Assembly (NCBI RefSeq): GCF_009801115.1
Contig: NZ_VTOL01000001.1
Span: 751,048-815,047, forward strand
Length of the DNA stretch: 64,000 nucleotides
Direction of reading: 5' to 3'
DNA from: Dyadobacter sp. 3J3
Lineage (GTDB): Bacteria; Bacteroidota; Bacteroidia; Cytophagales; Spirosomataceae
Of this stretch, positions 27,118 through 37,100 are shown piece by piece. Made by a program: the position numbers and the translations under genes. Numbering within the stretch: the stretch's first letter is position 1; every line of letters starts with the position of its first letter. The notes under the pieces were generated by a model. The model did not search any database. It saw nothing but the letters and a program-made list of their open reading frames with translations, and was not told the DNA's origin.

Positions 27118-28362
27118 ATGGAATTCTTAAAAAGTCAGCGCCTTAACAATCTCAAATATGAAATTCGTGGGGCTACTTATGAAAAAGCATTAGAGCTGGA
27201 AAGCCTTGGCTTCAAAATTCATAATCTGAACATTGGGAATCCCGCGCCATTTGGTTTCGATTCTCCTGATGAAATTGTGCACGATATCATTATGAACATC
27301 CGTAATGCGCAAGGCTATTCTGATTCACGTGGATTGTTTTCGGCCCGTAAAGCGGTCATGCATTATACGCAGACCATCGGAATTCAGGATGTTGAAATCA
27401 ATGACATTTTTATAGGAAACGGAGTTAGTGAATTGATCCTTCTATCGATGCAGGCGCTATTGAATCCCGGTGATGAAATCCTTGTTCCTTCTCCCGATTA
27501 TCCGTTATGGACAGCAGCAATCGCTTTGAGCGGCGGTAAGCCTGTACATTATGTATGCGATGAAGAGTCCGACTGGAATCCGGATCTGGAAGATATGGAA
27601 AGCAAGATCACTTCCCGCACCAAGGGAATTGTACTGATCAATCCAAACAATCCTACCGGCGCAGTGTACGAAAAAGATGTGCTGATACGCATCGCAAAAA
27701 TGGCAGAAGAACATAAGCTCATCATTTTTTCGGATGAGATTTATGACAAAATATTATACGACGGAGCCCTGCATTATCCGATGGGAAGTTTGGTCAATGA
27801 TACCCTCTGCGTTTCTTATGGCGGACTTTCCAAAAATTACCGTTCGGCAGGTTTTCGTGGTGGCTGGATGATTTTGAGCGGGGCAAAGCACAAAGCCAAA
27901 TCGTATGTCGAAGGTTTATTGCTTTTGGCGAGCATGCGTCTATGCGCCAATGTTCCCACACAATATGCCATTCAAACGGCACTGGGCGGTTATCAAAGTA
28001 TTAAGGAACTTGTGGTCCCAACAGGAAGATTGCACAAACAGATGAATCTGATTTATGACAGACTGGTAGCTATTCCGGGTATCACGTGCGTAAAACCCAA
28101 AGGTTCTTTATACGTTTTTCCAAAAATCGATCTAAAAAAATTCGGGCTGGAAAATGATGAGAAATTTGTATACGATCTGCTGAGCGAACAAAGAGTTCTC
28201 GTAGTAGCCGGTACAGGTTTCAACTATATTTCCGAAGACCATTTCAGGATCGTTTTCCTGCCAACGCTTGACGAATTAAATCAGGCTATGGACAAGCTGG
28301 AATATTTCCTTGAAACAAGACGGGTATTGTCAACCAGGACAGTAGAGGACGTTATCGCCTGA
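27118..28362 (+). CDS. Class I/II pyridoxal-phosphate aminotransferase (AlaA-like)
   Basis: 414 residues from ATG 27118. Fold-type I aminotransferase: NIGNPAPFGF at the N-terminus, NPNNPTGAVYE, FSDEIYDKILYDG, and the PLP lysine in SYGGLSKNYRSAGFRGGW (about residue 245). The overall pattern is closest to E. coli AlaA/YfbQ, which makes alanine from pyruvate and glutamate. Single-gene unit with its own promoter and a hairpin terminator at 28390. Confidence 0.9.
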   Translation: MEFLKSQRLNNLKYEIRGATYEKALELESLGFKIHNLNIGNPAPFGFDSPDEIVHDIIMNIRNAQGYSDSRGLFSARKAVMHYTQTIGIQDVEINDIFIGNGVSELILLSMQALLNPGDEILVPSPDYPLWTAAIALSGGKPVHYVCDEESDWNPDLEDMESKITSRTKGIVLINPNNPTGAVYEKDVLIRIAKMAEEHKLIIFSDEIYDKILYDGALHYPMGSLVNDTLCVSYGGLSKNYRSAGFRGGWMILSGAKHKAKSYVEGLLLLASMRLCANVPTQYAIQTALGGYQSIKELVVPTGRLHKQMNLIYDRLVAIPGITCVKPKGSLYVFPKIDLKKFGLENDEKFVYDLLSEQRVLVVAGTGFNYISEDHFRIVFLPTLDELNQAMDKLEYFLETRRVLSTRTVEDVIA

Positions 28363-28387
28363 TTTTTAGCTTTTAGCGATTAGGTTT

Positions 28388-28429
28388 TAGCTATTAGCTT
28401 TTTTCCAGCTAATAGCTATTTTTTTGCCA
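28388..28429 (+). terminator. Terminator after aminotransferase gene
   Basis: TAGCTATTAGC and GCTAATAGCTA form an 11-bp stem with a short loop, followed by TTTTTTT. The preceding TTTTAGC words are partial copies of the stem arm. Confidence 0.8.
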
Positions 28430-28520
28430 AATATTCAAAACAAAAATTCTCCTATTAACTAACTCAAACAGAGCCAATGGCTAATGCCCAATCGCAAAAA
28501 GCCAACAGCTACCCAAACCT

Positions 28521-29315
28521 ATGATCCAACAAACAGTGGCAGAGCAAAAAAGGCAACGTCTTTTTCTTGTGCTCTGCGGAATCTTCCTGACCAATGCGCT
28601 TGTCGCCGAAATTATCGGTACTAAAATTTTTTCTGTTGAAAGTCTTCTCGGAATCAATCCTGCCCAAATCCCGATCGGCGGCACCAAACTTGATTTCAAC
28701 ATGACAGCGGGCGTGGTAAACTGGCCGGTTGTTTTTATAACTTCTGATATTATCAATGAATATTTTGGAACGAAAGGTGTTAAAAGAATTTCTTATCTGA
28801 CAGCGATTTTTATCATTTATACTTTCCTGACCATATTTGTTGCTACAAAATTACCCCCTGCACAATTCTGGCTGGATGTTAATAATACGGATAGTCATGG
28901 AAATCATTTCAATATAAACGACGCCTTCAATAAGATTTTCAATCAGGGATTAGGGATTATGATCGGTTCGATCGTAGCGTTTCTTTTGGGACAAATTCTG
29001 GATGTTTTTGTCTTTTCATGGTTACGAAAAAGAACGGGCAGCAAACATATCTGGCTTCGTGCTACGGGTTCAACGATGTTTTCCCAGCTTGTAGACAGTT
29101 TCGTCGTTTTAACAATTGCCTTTTACATTTTTGGAAACTGGGACATGAAACAGATTCTGTCTGTGGGAAGTATCAATTACTTATACAAAGGCTCTGTCGC
29201 CATTTTACTGACGCCAATTCTGTATATCGCCCACTATTTTATTGATGGGTATTTGGGGAAAGAATATGCGGAAGAGCTTGCGCATCATGCGGCTCATGAT
29301 GGGGAGGTTTTGTGA
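28521..29315 (+). CDS. Queuosine-precursor transporter (YhhQ/VUT family)
   Basis: 264 residues, about six transmembrane helices. Family markers: LTNALVAEIIGTKIF in helix 1, GVVNWPVVFITSDIINEYFG, and LRATGSTMFSQLVDSFVVLTIAF, where the acidic and polar residues inside helices are characteristic of the COG1738 group. E. coli YhhQ imports preQ0/preQ1 for tRNA queuosine synthesis. The C-terminal tail is His/Ala/Glu-rich (ELAHHAAHDGE). Single gene. Confidence 0.9.
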   Translation: MIQQTVAEQKRQRLFLVLCGIFLTNALVAEIIGTKIFSVESLLGINPAQIPIGGTKLDFNMTAGVVNWPVVFITSDIINEYFGTKGVKRISYLTAIFIIYTFLTIFVATKLPPAQFWLDVNNTDSHGNHFNINDAFNKIFNQGLGIMIGSIVAFLLGQILDVFVFSWLRKRTGSKHIWLRATGSTMFSQLVDSFVVLTIAFYIFGNWDMKQILSVGSINYLYKGSVAILLTPILYIAHYFIDGYLGKEYAEELAHHAAHDGEVL

Positions 29316-29375
29316 AGTATTAGGCCATGAAAATGATTAATCGTATTCAGTTGCACAATAAAACTGTAACAAATC

Positions 29376-30098
29376 ATGAAGATTATTACCTGGAATTGTA
29401 ACATGGCTTTTAAGAAAAAAGCTCGTTCTATTTTAGAATATAATCCTGATATCCTGGTCATTCAGGAATGTGAGCATCCAGACAAATTGTTTTTCCCAGA
29501 TGATATTGCCAAACCAATTGACGCTTTATGGTTTGGACAAAACTTCAATAAAGGACTTGCCGTTTTTTCGTATAACGATTTCCACCTTACTGCATTAGAA
29601 GTCCAGAATGACACATTCCGGCATGTTATTCCAATTGCGGTAACCAGTCCCGAAATCAATTTTAATTTGTTTGCAATTTGGGCAAATAATCCGTCAGATA
29701 CGGACGGAGCTTATATTCGGCAGGTTTGGAAAGCAGTTGCTTATTATGATAAACTACTAATCAATACAAAGACAATATTGATAGGCGATTTCAACAGCAA
29801 CAAGATTTGGGACAGAAAAGGCAGATTAACCAATCATGAAAATCTTGTAAATCTTTTAGAACAAAAAGGAATTTTCAGTACTTATCATGGTCATCATAAA
29901 CAACTACAAGGATTAGAAGCGCACCCAACGCTTTACATGTATCGCCACGAGAATAAACCGTATCACATCGACTACTGCTTTGCGTCGGAAGACATTATGT
30001 CAAACATCGACACTTTGGTCATTGGTGAATTTGATTTCTGGAAAACTTACAGTGATCATATGCCTTTAATGATATCGTTTTCATCGAATTGTTCCTAA
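29376..30098 (+). CDS. Endonuclease/exonuclease/phosphatase-family protein
   Basis: 240 residues, no signal peptide. EEP-fold motifs: ITWNCNMAF (metal-coordinating Asn), LVIQECEH (catalytic Glu), LIGDFNSN, and SDHMPLMISF with the terminal catalytic Asp-His. The family includes AP endonucleases, sphingomyelinases and inositol phosphatases; the short form without extra domains does not allow a narrower call. Convergent with the methyltransferase gene at 30197. Confidence 0.85.
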   Translation: MKIITWNCNMAFKKKARSILEYNPDILVIQECEHPDKLFFPDDIAKPIDALWFGQNFNKGLAVFSYNDFHLTALEVQNDTFRHVIPIAVTSPEINFNLFAIWANNPSDTDGAYIRQVWKAVAYYDKLLINTKTILIGDFNSNKIWDRKGRLTNHENLVNLLEQKGIFSTYHGHHKQLQGLEAHPTLYMYRHENKPYHIDYCFASEDIMSNIDTLVIGEFDFWKTYSDHMPLMISFSSNCS

Positions 30099-30118
30099 AA
30101 TACATTGTTTGTTACCGG

Positions 30119-30148
30119 TCCGACGGCGAAAAAGCCGTCCGACGGGTA
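30119..30148. terminator. Hairpin between convergent genes
   Basis: GACGGC-GAAAAA-GCCGTC with a duplicated GTCCGACGG around it; no clear T run. It may act as a weak bidirectional terminator for the genes ending at 30098 and 30197. Confidence 0.4.
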
Positions 30149-30196
30149 TTAAAAACTTATAAGCACAAATATTTTTTTTATTATAAAGAAAAAACC

Positions 30197-30952
30197 TCAC
30201 CCAACAATCCGCCGCATATTATCCAGCATCACCGCCGTCGCAATCCCGACATTCAATGACTCCGCCTCTCCTACTCTTGGAATGGTAATTCTATGCGTGA
30301 TAAAAGTCTCAACTTCCTGCCCTACACCATTGGATTCATTTCCCATTACCACATAACCTCCCTCTGCGGAAAATTTATGTTCGTAAATGGAATCACCATT
30401 TAAAAATGCGCCCAGAATATTTCTTCCTTTTGCGTTTTGTGAAAAAAATTCAGAAAGATTGGTATAGTAGGTTTGAACACGTGTAAATGATCCCTTACTG
30501 GCCGCAATAACCTTGGGATTATAAAAATCAGTGGTATCAGGTGAGCAGATTATTTTCTTAATGCCGTACCAGTCTGCAATCCGAATGATGGTTCCCAAAT
30601 TTCCCGGATCACGAATATCATCTAAAATCAATACATATTCCTGCATATCTGCGCTTAAAAAAACGTTATCTTTCGTCTTTGCCACAGCCAGGCAGGAGTC
30701 ATTGGTCTGAAAAGAACCCAAACCCTCTAATTCTTTTAATGTTACAGTTTCGACAAGAGTTTTATGGTCAGATAAAATACTTGAGTATTTTTGTTGAAAA
30801 TCCGGAGTAGCCAATACGAATTCAACTTCAAACTCTGAAGCCAACAATTCAAGTACACTGATAGCACCTTCCACGATAAAAGCCTCGTGAAGCTGACGGT
30901 ACTTCTTGATTTTCAGAGCATTAATATATTTTACACGATTTTTAGACAACAT
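30197..30952 (-). CDS. TrmH/SpoU-family RNA 2'-O-methyltransferase
   Basis: 251 residues. The SPOUT knot motifs are complete: LDDIRDPGNLGTIIRIADW (motif 1), VMGNESNGVGQEV (motif 2) and IPRVGEAESLNVGIATAVML (motif 3). The N-terminal ~90 residues match the SpoU substrate-binding domain. Relatives methylate a ribose in tRNA or 23S rRNA (RlmB, TrmH); the target here is undetermined. Its ATG occupies 30952-30950, and base 30952 is also the first base of the divergent tamL start. Confidence 0.9.
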   Translation of the reverse strand: MLSKNRVKYINALKIKKYRQLHEAFIVEGAISVLELLASEFEVEFVLATPDFQQKYSSILSDHKTLVETVTLKELEGLGSFQTNDSCLAVAKTKDNVFLSADMQEYVLILDDIRDPGNLGTIIRIADWYGIKKIICSPDTTDFYNPKVIAASKGSFTRVQTYYTNLSEFFSQNAKGRNILGAFLNGDSIYEHKFSAEGGYVVMGNESNGVGQEVETFITHRITIPRVGEAESLNVGIATAVMLDNMRRIVG

Positions 30953-33420
30953 TGAATATTAGTTGTAGGTTTACATATTTCGGATATTTCTTCCTTTTCT
31001 TCCTGGGAGTGACAGGTTGCGCCCGAAAAACAACCACTTCAACAGGCCAGTACTTTTTGGGCACTTCTACTTTTAAAGGCAACAAAGTCATCAGTGATTC
31101 CGATCTTGATGCACTTATTCCGCAGAGACCCAACAGCCGTTTTCTTAGTTTGCCAATCTTTCCAAAAGTAGGAATTTACCAGTTTGGACAGCTATTTTAC
31201 AAAAAAGAAGAAAAGCAGCGCAAGGTTATCGAAGTGACGCAAAATTATCAGAAAGAATCGCGTTTACACGAAAATAATGTCGGACAATTAGAAAAGATTC
31301 AAAGAAGATATGCCAAAAAGCTGGCTCGCGCCCAAAAACGGGTCGATGAAGGCAATTTCTGGATGCGTGTTTTGGGAGAAGCGCCGGTTTATTATATTCA
31401 AAGTGAAGTAATGAAAAATGCTGAAAAGATGCAGAAGTATCTTTACAACAATGGTTTTTTTCAAAACACAGTCACATTTAAAAACGATACAACCTTCAAA
31501 CGGATTCAGGTAAAATATTTTATCCATGAAAACCGGCCTACCGTTCTTGACAAAATAAATTATCAGGTAAGAAACCAGATGATTGACAGTCTTTTAAAAT
31601 CGTCTTCCAAAGATGCTAACCTGATCAGTAAAAAAAGATATGATGGCGATTCTTTTGAAGAAGAAAGAATTAGAATTGAAACACTGCTGCGTAACCAGGG
31701 ATATTTCGGCTTTTCCCGCCAGAATATTTCTTTCCTGATTAACGATACCATTACCAAACCCAAAACCGACAGTCTTTTCAGGACGGTCGATGTGAACGTA
31801 AAGGTAAGTTTGCCGGCAAAAGAAAAAAATCCCGTTCCTTATACCATAGAATCTGTTCGTTTTGAAGTTTTACCACCGGCGGGCCTACCGGATTCCCTTT
31901 TCAAAAAAGATACTGTTTATTCACAGGGAATTCAATATATTTTCGCCGACAAAAAGTTTGCTCCTCGAATTCTTGATACAAAAATCGTCGTTCGTCCCGG
32001 CCAGCTTTACAGTCAGAAAAACGAAAGAGACACACAACGACAACTTTCTTTGACGGATCAGTTCCGGTTTGTAAATTATAGTTTTGACTCAACGGGGCAT
32101 AATCTGAAAGTACATTACCAGGCCATTCCACTTGAAAAATACCAGGTTTCAGCAGATGTCGGTTTGAATGTAATCCAGCTCCAGGGTGCTCCCGGGCCTT
32201 TTGCTAACCTTTCTTATAAAATCCGAAATGTATTTCATGGACTGGAAAATTTCGAGGCAAACTTGCGTGCCGGTATTGAGCTGGTACCTGGTTTTGTAGA
32301 AAATGGCGGGATTTATAAGAGTCAGGAAATCGGTTTGAATACTTCACTGACTTTTCCTCGTTTGCTTATTCCATTTCGTTCTTTCAGAAATACCTCAGCT
32401 AAATATAATCCGCGTACGCAAATCGGTTTGGGATATAACTATGTTGAACGACCGGAATATACCCGTACCAATGTAAAAGTTGCTATGAGCTATTCCTGGC
32501 AGCCAACCACGAAAACTTTGTGGACGTTATCGTTTATTGATCTTAACATCTTGAACACAACCAAAATACAATCTACTTTCCAAAATTTGCTAGACGAATT
32601 GTCCAAGCAGGGCAATAACCTGAAATATAGTTTTACTAAATCTTTTGTTTCGGACGTAAACCTGACGTTCGTTCATAATACAAATTCAATCATCGGCCCA
32701 CAAAAAAACGCCCACTATTTTCGGACGTCGCTGGAATCAGGTGGCACAACCCTGAATATTCTGCCATCACAAGAAAAATGGATCAATAACACATTCGGAA
32801 GTACGGGAGATACATTGCAATTTTACAAATATTTAAGAGCCACAGTGGATTATCGCCATTATTGGCCAACGGGTAGGCGATCATCTTTCATAGCAAGAGT
32901 AAATTCCGGCGCCATTTACAGCTATGGAAACAACAAAGTTCCGCCCTATGAAAAATACTTTTTTGCCGGTGGATCCAATAGTTTAAGAGCATGGCTACCC
33001 CGCAGATTGGGTCCGGGTTCTGCGGCTCCGCGTATTACTTCCAATAATTTATCCATTGAAGCGCCAGGCGATTTCCTTTTGGAAGGAAATCTGGAATGGC
33101 GAGGTCATCTGGCCAAATTCTTCGGGGATATCAATTATGCTTTGTTCATTGATGCCGGAAATGTGTGGAGCTTAAACAGCGCTGCGCCGGACGATCAAAA
33201 ACTAAAATTGAACACATTCGTAAAAGAAATAGCAGTAGGAACTGGCTTTGGTATCCGATATGACCTTTCCTTTTTTATATTGAGATTCGATTTCGGAACA
33301 AAAATTTACGATCCCTACACAAACAAATTTGTACTAGACAAACTCGAATTCAGCAAACTTTTCAACAGAAGACAAGAAAACTTCCTAAACGTCAACCTTG
33401 GCGTAGGCTATCCATTTTAA
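30952..33420 (+). CDS. tamL: TamL: BamA/TamA-family outer-membrane assembly lipoprotein
   Basis: 822 residues. Signal peptide with lipobox GVTGC (Cys23), POTRA-like repeats over about 45-440 (including KYFIHENRPTVLDKINYQV), and a C-terminal 16-strand barrel with YFFAGGSNSLRAWLPRRLGPG, the conserved loop 6 region, and the final aromatic YPF. In Bacteroidota the TamA counterpart is a lipoprotein (TamL) acting with TamB in envelope assembly. The start must be the TTG at 30952: an in-frame TAG lies at 30943 and no ATG or GTG precedes the signal peptide core. It shares its first base with the divergent methyltransferase start. Confidence 0.88.
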   Translation: MNISCRFTYFGYFFLFFLGVTGCARKTTTSTGQYFLGTSTFKGNKVISDSDLDALIPQRPNSRFLSLPIFPKVGIYQFGQLFYKKEEKQRKVIEVTQNYQKESRLHENNVGQLEKIQRRYAKKLARAQKRVDEGNFWMRVLGEAPVYYIQSEVMKNAEKMQKYLYNNGFFQNTVTFKNDTTFKRIQVKYFIHENRPTVLDKINYQVRNQMIDSLLKSSSKDANLISKKRYDGDSFEEERIRIETLLRNQGYFGFSRQNISFLINDTITKPKTDSLFRTVDVNVKVSLPAKEKNPVPYTIESVRFEVLPPAGLPDSLFKKDTVYSQGIQYIFADKKFAPRILDTKIVVRPGQLYSQKNERDTQRQLSLTDQFRFVNYSFDSTGHNLKVHYQAIPLEKYQVSADVGLNVIQLQGAPGPFANLSYKIRNVFHGLENFEANLRAGIELVPGFVENGGIYKSQEIGLNTSLTFPRLLIPFRSFRNTSAKYNPRTQIGLGYNYVERPEYTRTNVKVAMSYSWQPTTKTLWTLSFIDLNILNTTKIQSTFQNLLDELSKQGNNLKYSFTKSFVSDVNLTFVHNTNSIIGPQKNAHYFRTSLESGGTTLNILPSQEKWINNTFGSTGDTLQFYKYLRATVDYRHYWPTGRRSSFIARVNSGAIYSYGNNKVPPYEKYFFAGGSNSLRAWLPRRLGPGSAAPRITSNNLSIEAPGDFLLEGNLEWRGHLAKFFGDINYALFIDAGNVWSLNSAAPDDQKLKLNTFVKEIAVGTGFGIRYDLSFFILRFDFGTKIYDPYTNKFVLDKLEFSKLFNRRQENFLNVNLGVGYPF

Positions 33421-33498
33421 AATTACACTTTCAACTTTCAATCCCGAGGCGACCGCTCTCAACTTTTAACTTACCTTAACACCCAAGTTCTCTGCCAG

Positions 33499-33532
33499 TT
33501 TGTCAGTTTATGCCGTTTTATTTGTAGCTTTG
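33499..33532 (+). promoter_or_regulatory. Promoter of miaB
   Basis: TAGCTTTG (33525-33532) fits TAnnTTTG, with TTTG at 33499-33502 as a possible -33 element 22 bp upstream. Predicted transcription start is near 33537. Confidence 0.6.
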
Positions 33533-33620
33533 CAGTTCGTACCCGGAACAAATCGTGATGAGAAATCATTATAAGAAGACTTCCGAACATAGAATACACA
33601 TCGTTCAATTTCACGGACAA

Positions 33621-35078
33621 ATGGAGAATAGAATTGCGCAGACTTTAAAAATATTAACCGAAACGGACAAAGAAGCGTGTGAGACCGTGCGTGTTTCGGA
33701 AAATGAGCCAATAACTAATAAAAAACGTTTATTCATAGAAAGTTACGGCTGCCAGATGAATTTCGCAGACAGCGAAATTGTGGCTTCTGTAATGCGGGAA
33801 GCAGGTTTTGCAACCACATCCGATGCTGAAAATGCGGATCTTGTATTCCTGAATACCTGTGCAATACGGGATAATGCTGAACAACGTGTAAGAACGCGCC
33901 TGAAACAGCTTAATGTATATAAGAAAAAAAGACCGGGTATGCTCATTGGTGTACTGGGTTGCATGGCAGAACGACTAAAAGCCAAACTTCTTGAAGAAGA
34001 AAAAATGGTGGATATCGTAACCGGGCCTGATGCTTACCGTGATCTTCCAAGATTGGTTGAAGAAGCCGAAACAGGACAAAAAGGTGTGAATGTTTTTCTT
34101 TCAAGAGAAGAAACCTATGCCGATATTTCTCCTGTACGTTTGAATTCCAATGGCATTACTGCATTGATTTCCATCATGCGCGGATGCGATAACATGTGCA
34201 GTTTCTGTGTAGTACCCTATACCAGAGGCCGCGAACGCAGCCGTGACCCGGAATCAATTTTAAAGGAAGCTCAGGATCTTTTTGACAATGGCTACAAAGA
34301 AGTAACCTTGCTCGGACAAAATGTGGATAGCTACAAATATGCTAACCCGAATGATAAGACCGAGATTTTTTCATTCGCAAAACTTTTGGAACAAGTGGCC
34401 TTGATCAGCCCCGAACTTCGTGTACGTTTCAGTACGTCACATCCAAAAGATATTACGGATGAAGTACTTTATACGATCAAAAAATACGATAACATTTGCA
34501 AGTATATTCACTTACCGGCACAAAGCGGAAATACACGCGTGCTCGAAATCATGAACCGTACTTACACACGCGAATGGTATCTGGAAAGAATCGACAGCAT
34601 CCGCAGAATTCTGGGTCATGAATGTGGAATTTCCCATGATATGATCGCCGGATTTTGTACTGAAACAGAAGAAGAACACCAGGATTCACTTTCGTTGCTG
34701 GAATATGTGCGGTTTGATTTTGGATATATGTTCTCCTATTCTGAACGTCCCGGGACACCAGCCGCGAAAAAATTCACAGATGATATTCCTGCGGATATCA
34801 AACAGAGACGTTTGGCAGAAATCATCGAAGTACAGCAAAGAATTTCAACCGAAAGAAATAAAACATTGATCGGCACTATACAAAAAGTCTTGGTTGAAGG
34901 TACTTCAAAACGTTCAGATCAGGATTTTTCCGGCAGAAGTGATCAGAATAAAGTCGTTATTTTTCCGAGGGAAAATTTCAAAAAAGGTGATTATGTTAAT
35001 GTGTTGATAACGGATACTACCTCTGCAACTCTGCGCGGAAAAGCGGTGGTGGAGGAAGAAATAATACAATTAGCTTAA
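33621..35078 (+). CDS. miaB: tRNA-2-methylthio-N6-dimethylallyladenosine synthase
   Basis: 485 residues from ATG 33621. Three MiaB modules in order: N-terminal UPF0004 domain with [15 protein letters not shown] and its cluster cysteines, radical-SAM domain with CxxxCxxC in [20 protein letters not shown], and a C-terminal TRAM domain ([18 protein letters not shown]). It adds the methylthio group to i6A37 in tRNAs reading UNN codons. An in-frame ATG at 33558, 63 bp upstream, is closer to the promoter, but the residues between (Arg/His/Lys-rich) do not look like MiaB. First gene of a run including a sigma-54 activator, lptE and secG. Confidence 0.93.
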   Translation: MENRIAQTLKILTETDKEACETVRVSENEPITNKKRLFIESYGCQMNFADSEIVASVMREAGFATTSDAENADLVFLNTCAIRDNAEQRVRTRLKQLNVYKKKRPGMLIGVLGCMAERLKAKLLEEEKMVDIVTGPDAYRDLPRLVEEAETGQKGVNVFLSREETYADISPVRLNSNGITALISIMRGCDNMCSFCVVPYTRGRERSRDPESILKEAQDLFDNGYKEVTLLGQNVDSYKYANPNDKTEIFSFAKLLEQVALISPELRVRFSTSHPKDITDEVLYTIKKYDNICKYIHLPAQSGNTRVLEIMNRTYTREWYLERIDSIRRILGHECGISHDMIAGFCTETEEEHQDSLSLLEYVRFDFGYMFSYSERPGTPAAKKFTDDIPADIKQRRLAEIIEVQQRISTERNKTLIGTIQKVLVEGTSKRSDQDFSGRSDQNKVVIFPRENFKKGDYVNVLITDTTSATLRGKAVVEEEIIQLA

Positions 35079-35145
35079 TTTAAGATAGTCCGTTGCATTA
35101 ACCAAAAAAGGCTGAACGCTAAAAGCTGGAAGCCAATCGCTCTTA

Positions 35146-36444
35146 ATGAATCCAACAGAGATACAAGCAATAAAAAACCGGTTCGGGATTATCGGAACCT
35201 CACCAGCGTTGAATCATGCTATCAATGTAGCGGTTCAGGTGGCGGCGACAGATCTTACCGTTTTGATAACAGGAGAAAGCGGAAGTGGAAAGGAATCATT
35301 TTCGAAAATTATACATAGCATAAGTTCAAGAAAACATGGCTCTTTTATAGCCATCAACTGCGGCGCAATTCCGGAAGGAACCATCGATTCAGAATTTTTC
35401 GGTCATGAAAAAGGTGCCTTTACCGGTGCACTGGATTCCAGAAAAGGTTATTTTGAAACGACCAATGGAGGAACAATTTTCCTCGATGAAGTGGGTGAAA
35501 TGCCTTTGGGTACGCAATCCAGATTACTTCGGGTTTTGGAAAACGGTGAATATATTCGGGTTGGTTCTTCCAAAGTTTTGAAAACCAATGTGCGTGTTGT
35601 AGCTGCTACGAATGTTAATCTACTGGAAGCGGTAAATAATGGGAGATTTCGTGAAGATTTATATTACCGGTTAAATACCGTTCCCATTTACGTGCCGCCT
35701 CTGCGTGAACGAGGTGAGGATGTGCTTCTACTTTTCAGAAAATTTACAAACGATTTTTCGGAAAAATATCGTACGAAAGCAGTCAGGCTTGATGTTGACG
35801 CACGTGAATTGTTGATGCGGTACGAATTTCCGGGGAATATTCGTCAGCTTAAAAATATTGCAGAGCAGATCACCATTCTTGAAACAGATAAGGATTTGCC
35901 GATCAATGGCGCAACTTTAAACAATTACCTGAATCCATTACAGCCTTCGAGCCGAAAAGGACTTGTTCCACTGAGACAAGGAGACGATTCTTCAACTTCT
36001 TTTTCGGAAAGAGAATTGTTGTATAAGGTTTTGTTTGATATGCGCCGCGACATGACGGAGCTCAAAAAGCTGGTTCGCAACGTTTTGGAAAATGAAAAGT
36101 ATGGTGGTGATATTTTGAAAGATCATCAGGAATTATTCAGTTCTATAAACAATCCAGAACCTGTTGTTTCAGCGCCTACAAGTGAGCCAACAAGATTACT
36201 TACACCACCGCAGCAAACCAGGACCGTAGATCTGGACCGGTATTCTGACGAACGTGTTGAAATTGAGGATGTTTTACACGTAGCGGCAGAAGAAGAATCT
36301 CTTTCTCTGGAAGACAAAGAGAAAGAAATGATCATTAAAGCGCTTCGTAAGAATAATAACAAACGAAAATACGCTGCCAGTGCATTGGGAATTTCCGAAC
36401 GCACGTTATATCGAAAAATAAAGCAGTACGATATCGAGGAATAG
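35146..36444 (+). CDS. Sigma-54-interacting transcriptional activator without receiver domain
   Basis: 432 residues. AAA+ domain starts near the N-terminus (no REC, PAS or GAF domain): Walker A GESGSGKE (43-50), sigma-54 contact loop GAFTGA (90-95), Walker B TIFLDE (110-115), arginine-finger region FREDLYYRLNTVPI. A low-complexity linker (about 260-380) leads to a Fis-type HTH at the end (ALGISERTLYRKIKQYD). Lack of a sensory domain suggests regulation by level or by a partner. Position between miaB and lptE recurs, to my recollection, in other Cytophagales. Possible targets are the downstream envelope genes or groESL. Confidence 0.93.
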   Translation: MNPTEIQAIKNRFGIIGTSPALNHAINVAVQVAATDLTVLITGESGSGKESFSKIIHSISSRKHGSFIAINCGAIPEGTIDSEFFGHEKGAFTGALDSRKGYFETTNGGTIFLDEVGEMPLGTQSRLLRVLENGEYIRVGSSKVLKTNVRVVAATNVNLLEAVNNGRFREDLYYRLNTVPIYVPPLRERGEDVLLLFRKFTNDFSEKYRTKAVRLDVDARELLMRYEFPGNIRQLKNIAEQITILETDKDLPINGATLNNYLNPLQPSSRKGLVPLRQGDDSSTSFSERELLYKVLFDMRRDMTELKKLVRNVLENEKYGGDILKDHQELFSSINNPEPVVSAPTSEPTRLLTPPQQTRTVDLDRYSDERVEIEDVLHVAAEEESLSLEDKEKEMIIKALRKNNNKRKYAASALGISERTLYRKIKQYDIEE

Positions 36445-36465
36445 AAGTGTGTTATAAAAATTGAA

Positions 36466-37035
36466 ATGTCAAAAATGAATTTTTCAGGAAAAATAGTATT
36501 GAAAAAAATAAGCACATCCTCTCTCGCTACCAAGAGATTGATGTCGCTGTTTTTCATTTTAAACGTTTCCTTTCTGGTTTCCAGCTGTGGGGTTTATTCC
36601 TTCACGGGAACCAGTTTATCGCCGGATATTAAGACCTTTACAATTATTAACTTTAATATGGCAACTGCCGGGGGACCGTCGGATCTGCCTCAAAAATTAA
36701 CGGAACAGGTTAAAGAGTATTTTCAAAAAAATACGAGTTTAACTTTACAGCAAAACGGAGGAGATCTTCTTATTGAAGGAACCATCACCGGTTATGATGT
36801 TTTGGCAGCAGCACCAACTGCTAATGACCAGGCTGGACTTAACCGCTTGAATGTGACGGTACAGGTAAGGTTTACAAATGCAAAAGATGAGACCAAAAAC
36901 TTTGACCAGTCTTTTACCTATTACGCCGATTTCCCTCAGGATCAAACGCTTAACCAGAATGAGTCGAGATTATTACCAACGATCCGGGAAAACCTTGTTC
37001 AGCAAATTTTCAATAAATCTGCGGCGGACTGGTAA
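36466..37035 (+). CDS. lptE: LptE-like LPS-assembly lipoprotein
   Basis: 189 residues. Lipoprotein signal with lipobox VSSCG (Cys41) after a long charged N-region; the ATG at 36541 is an alternative start but would leave no positive charge before the hydrophobic core. The mature part has the LptE pattern of Bacteroidota: FTIINFNMATAGGPSDLPQKLTEQVKEYF, then GYDVLAAAPTANDQAGLNRLNVTVQVRF. LptE plugs the LptD barrel in the outer membrane. 21 bp after the sigma-54 activator and 65 bp before the TPR gene. Confidence 0.87.
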   Translation: MSKMNFSGKIVLKKISTSSLATKRLMSLFFILNVSFLVSSCGVYSFTGTSLSPDIKTFTIINFNMATAGGPSDLPQKLTEQVKEYFQKNTSLTLQQNGGDLLIEGTITGYDVLAAAPTANDQAGLNRLNVTVQVRFTNAKDETKNFDQSFTYYADFPQDQTLNQNESRLLPTIRENLVQQIFNKSAADW

Positions 37036-37100
37036 AAAGTTGCCAGTATTTGTTCTAAATTTATTTTTATTATTTTTCAAAATCAAAACATTACGGTTTA

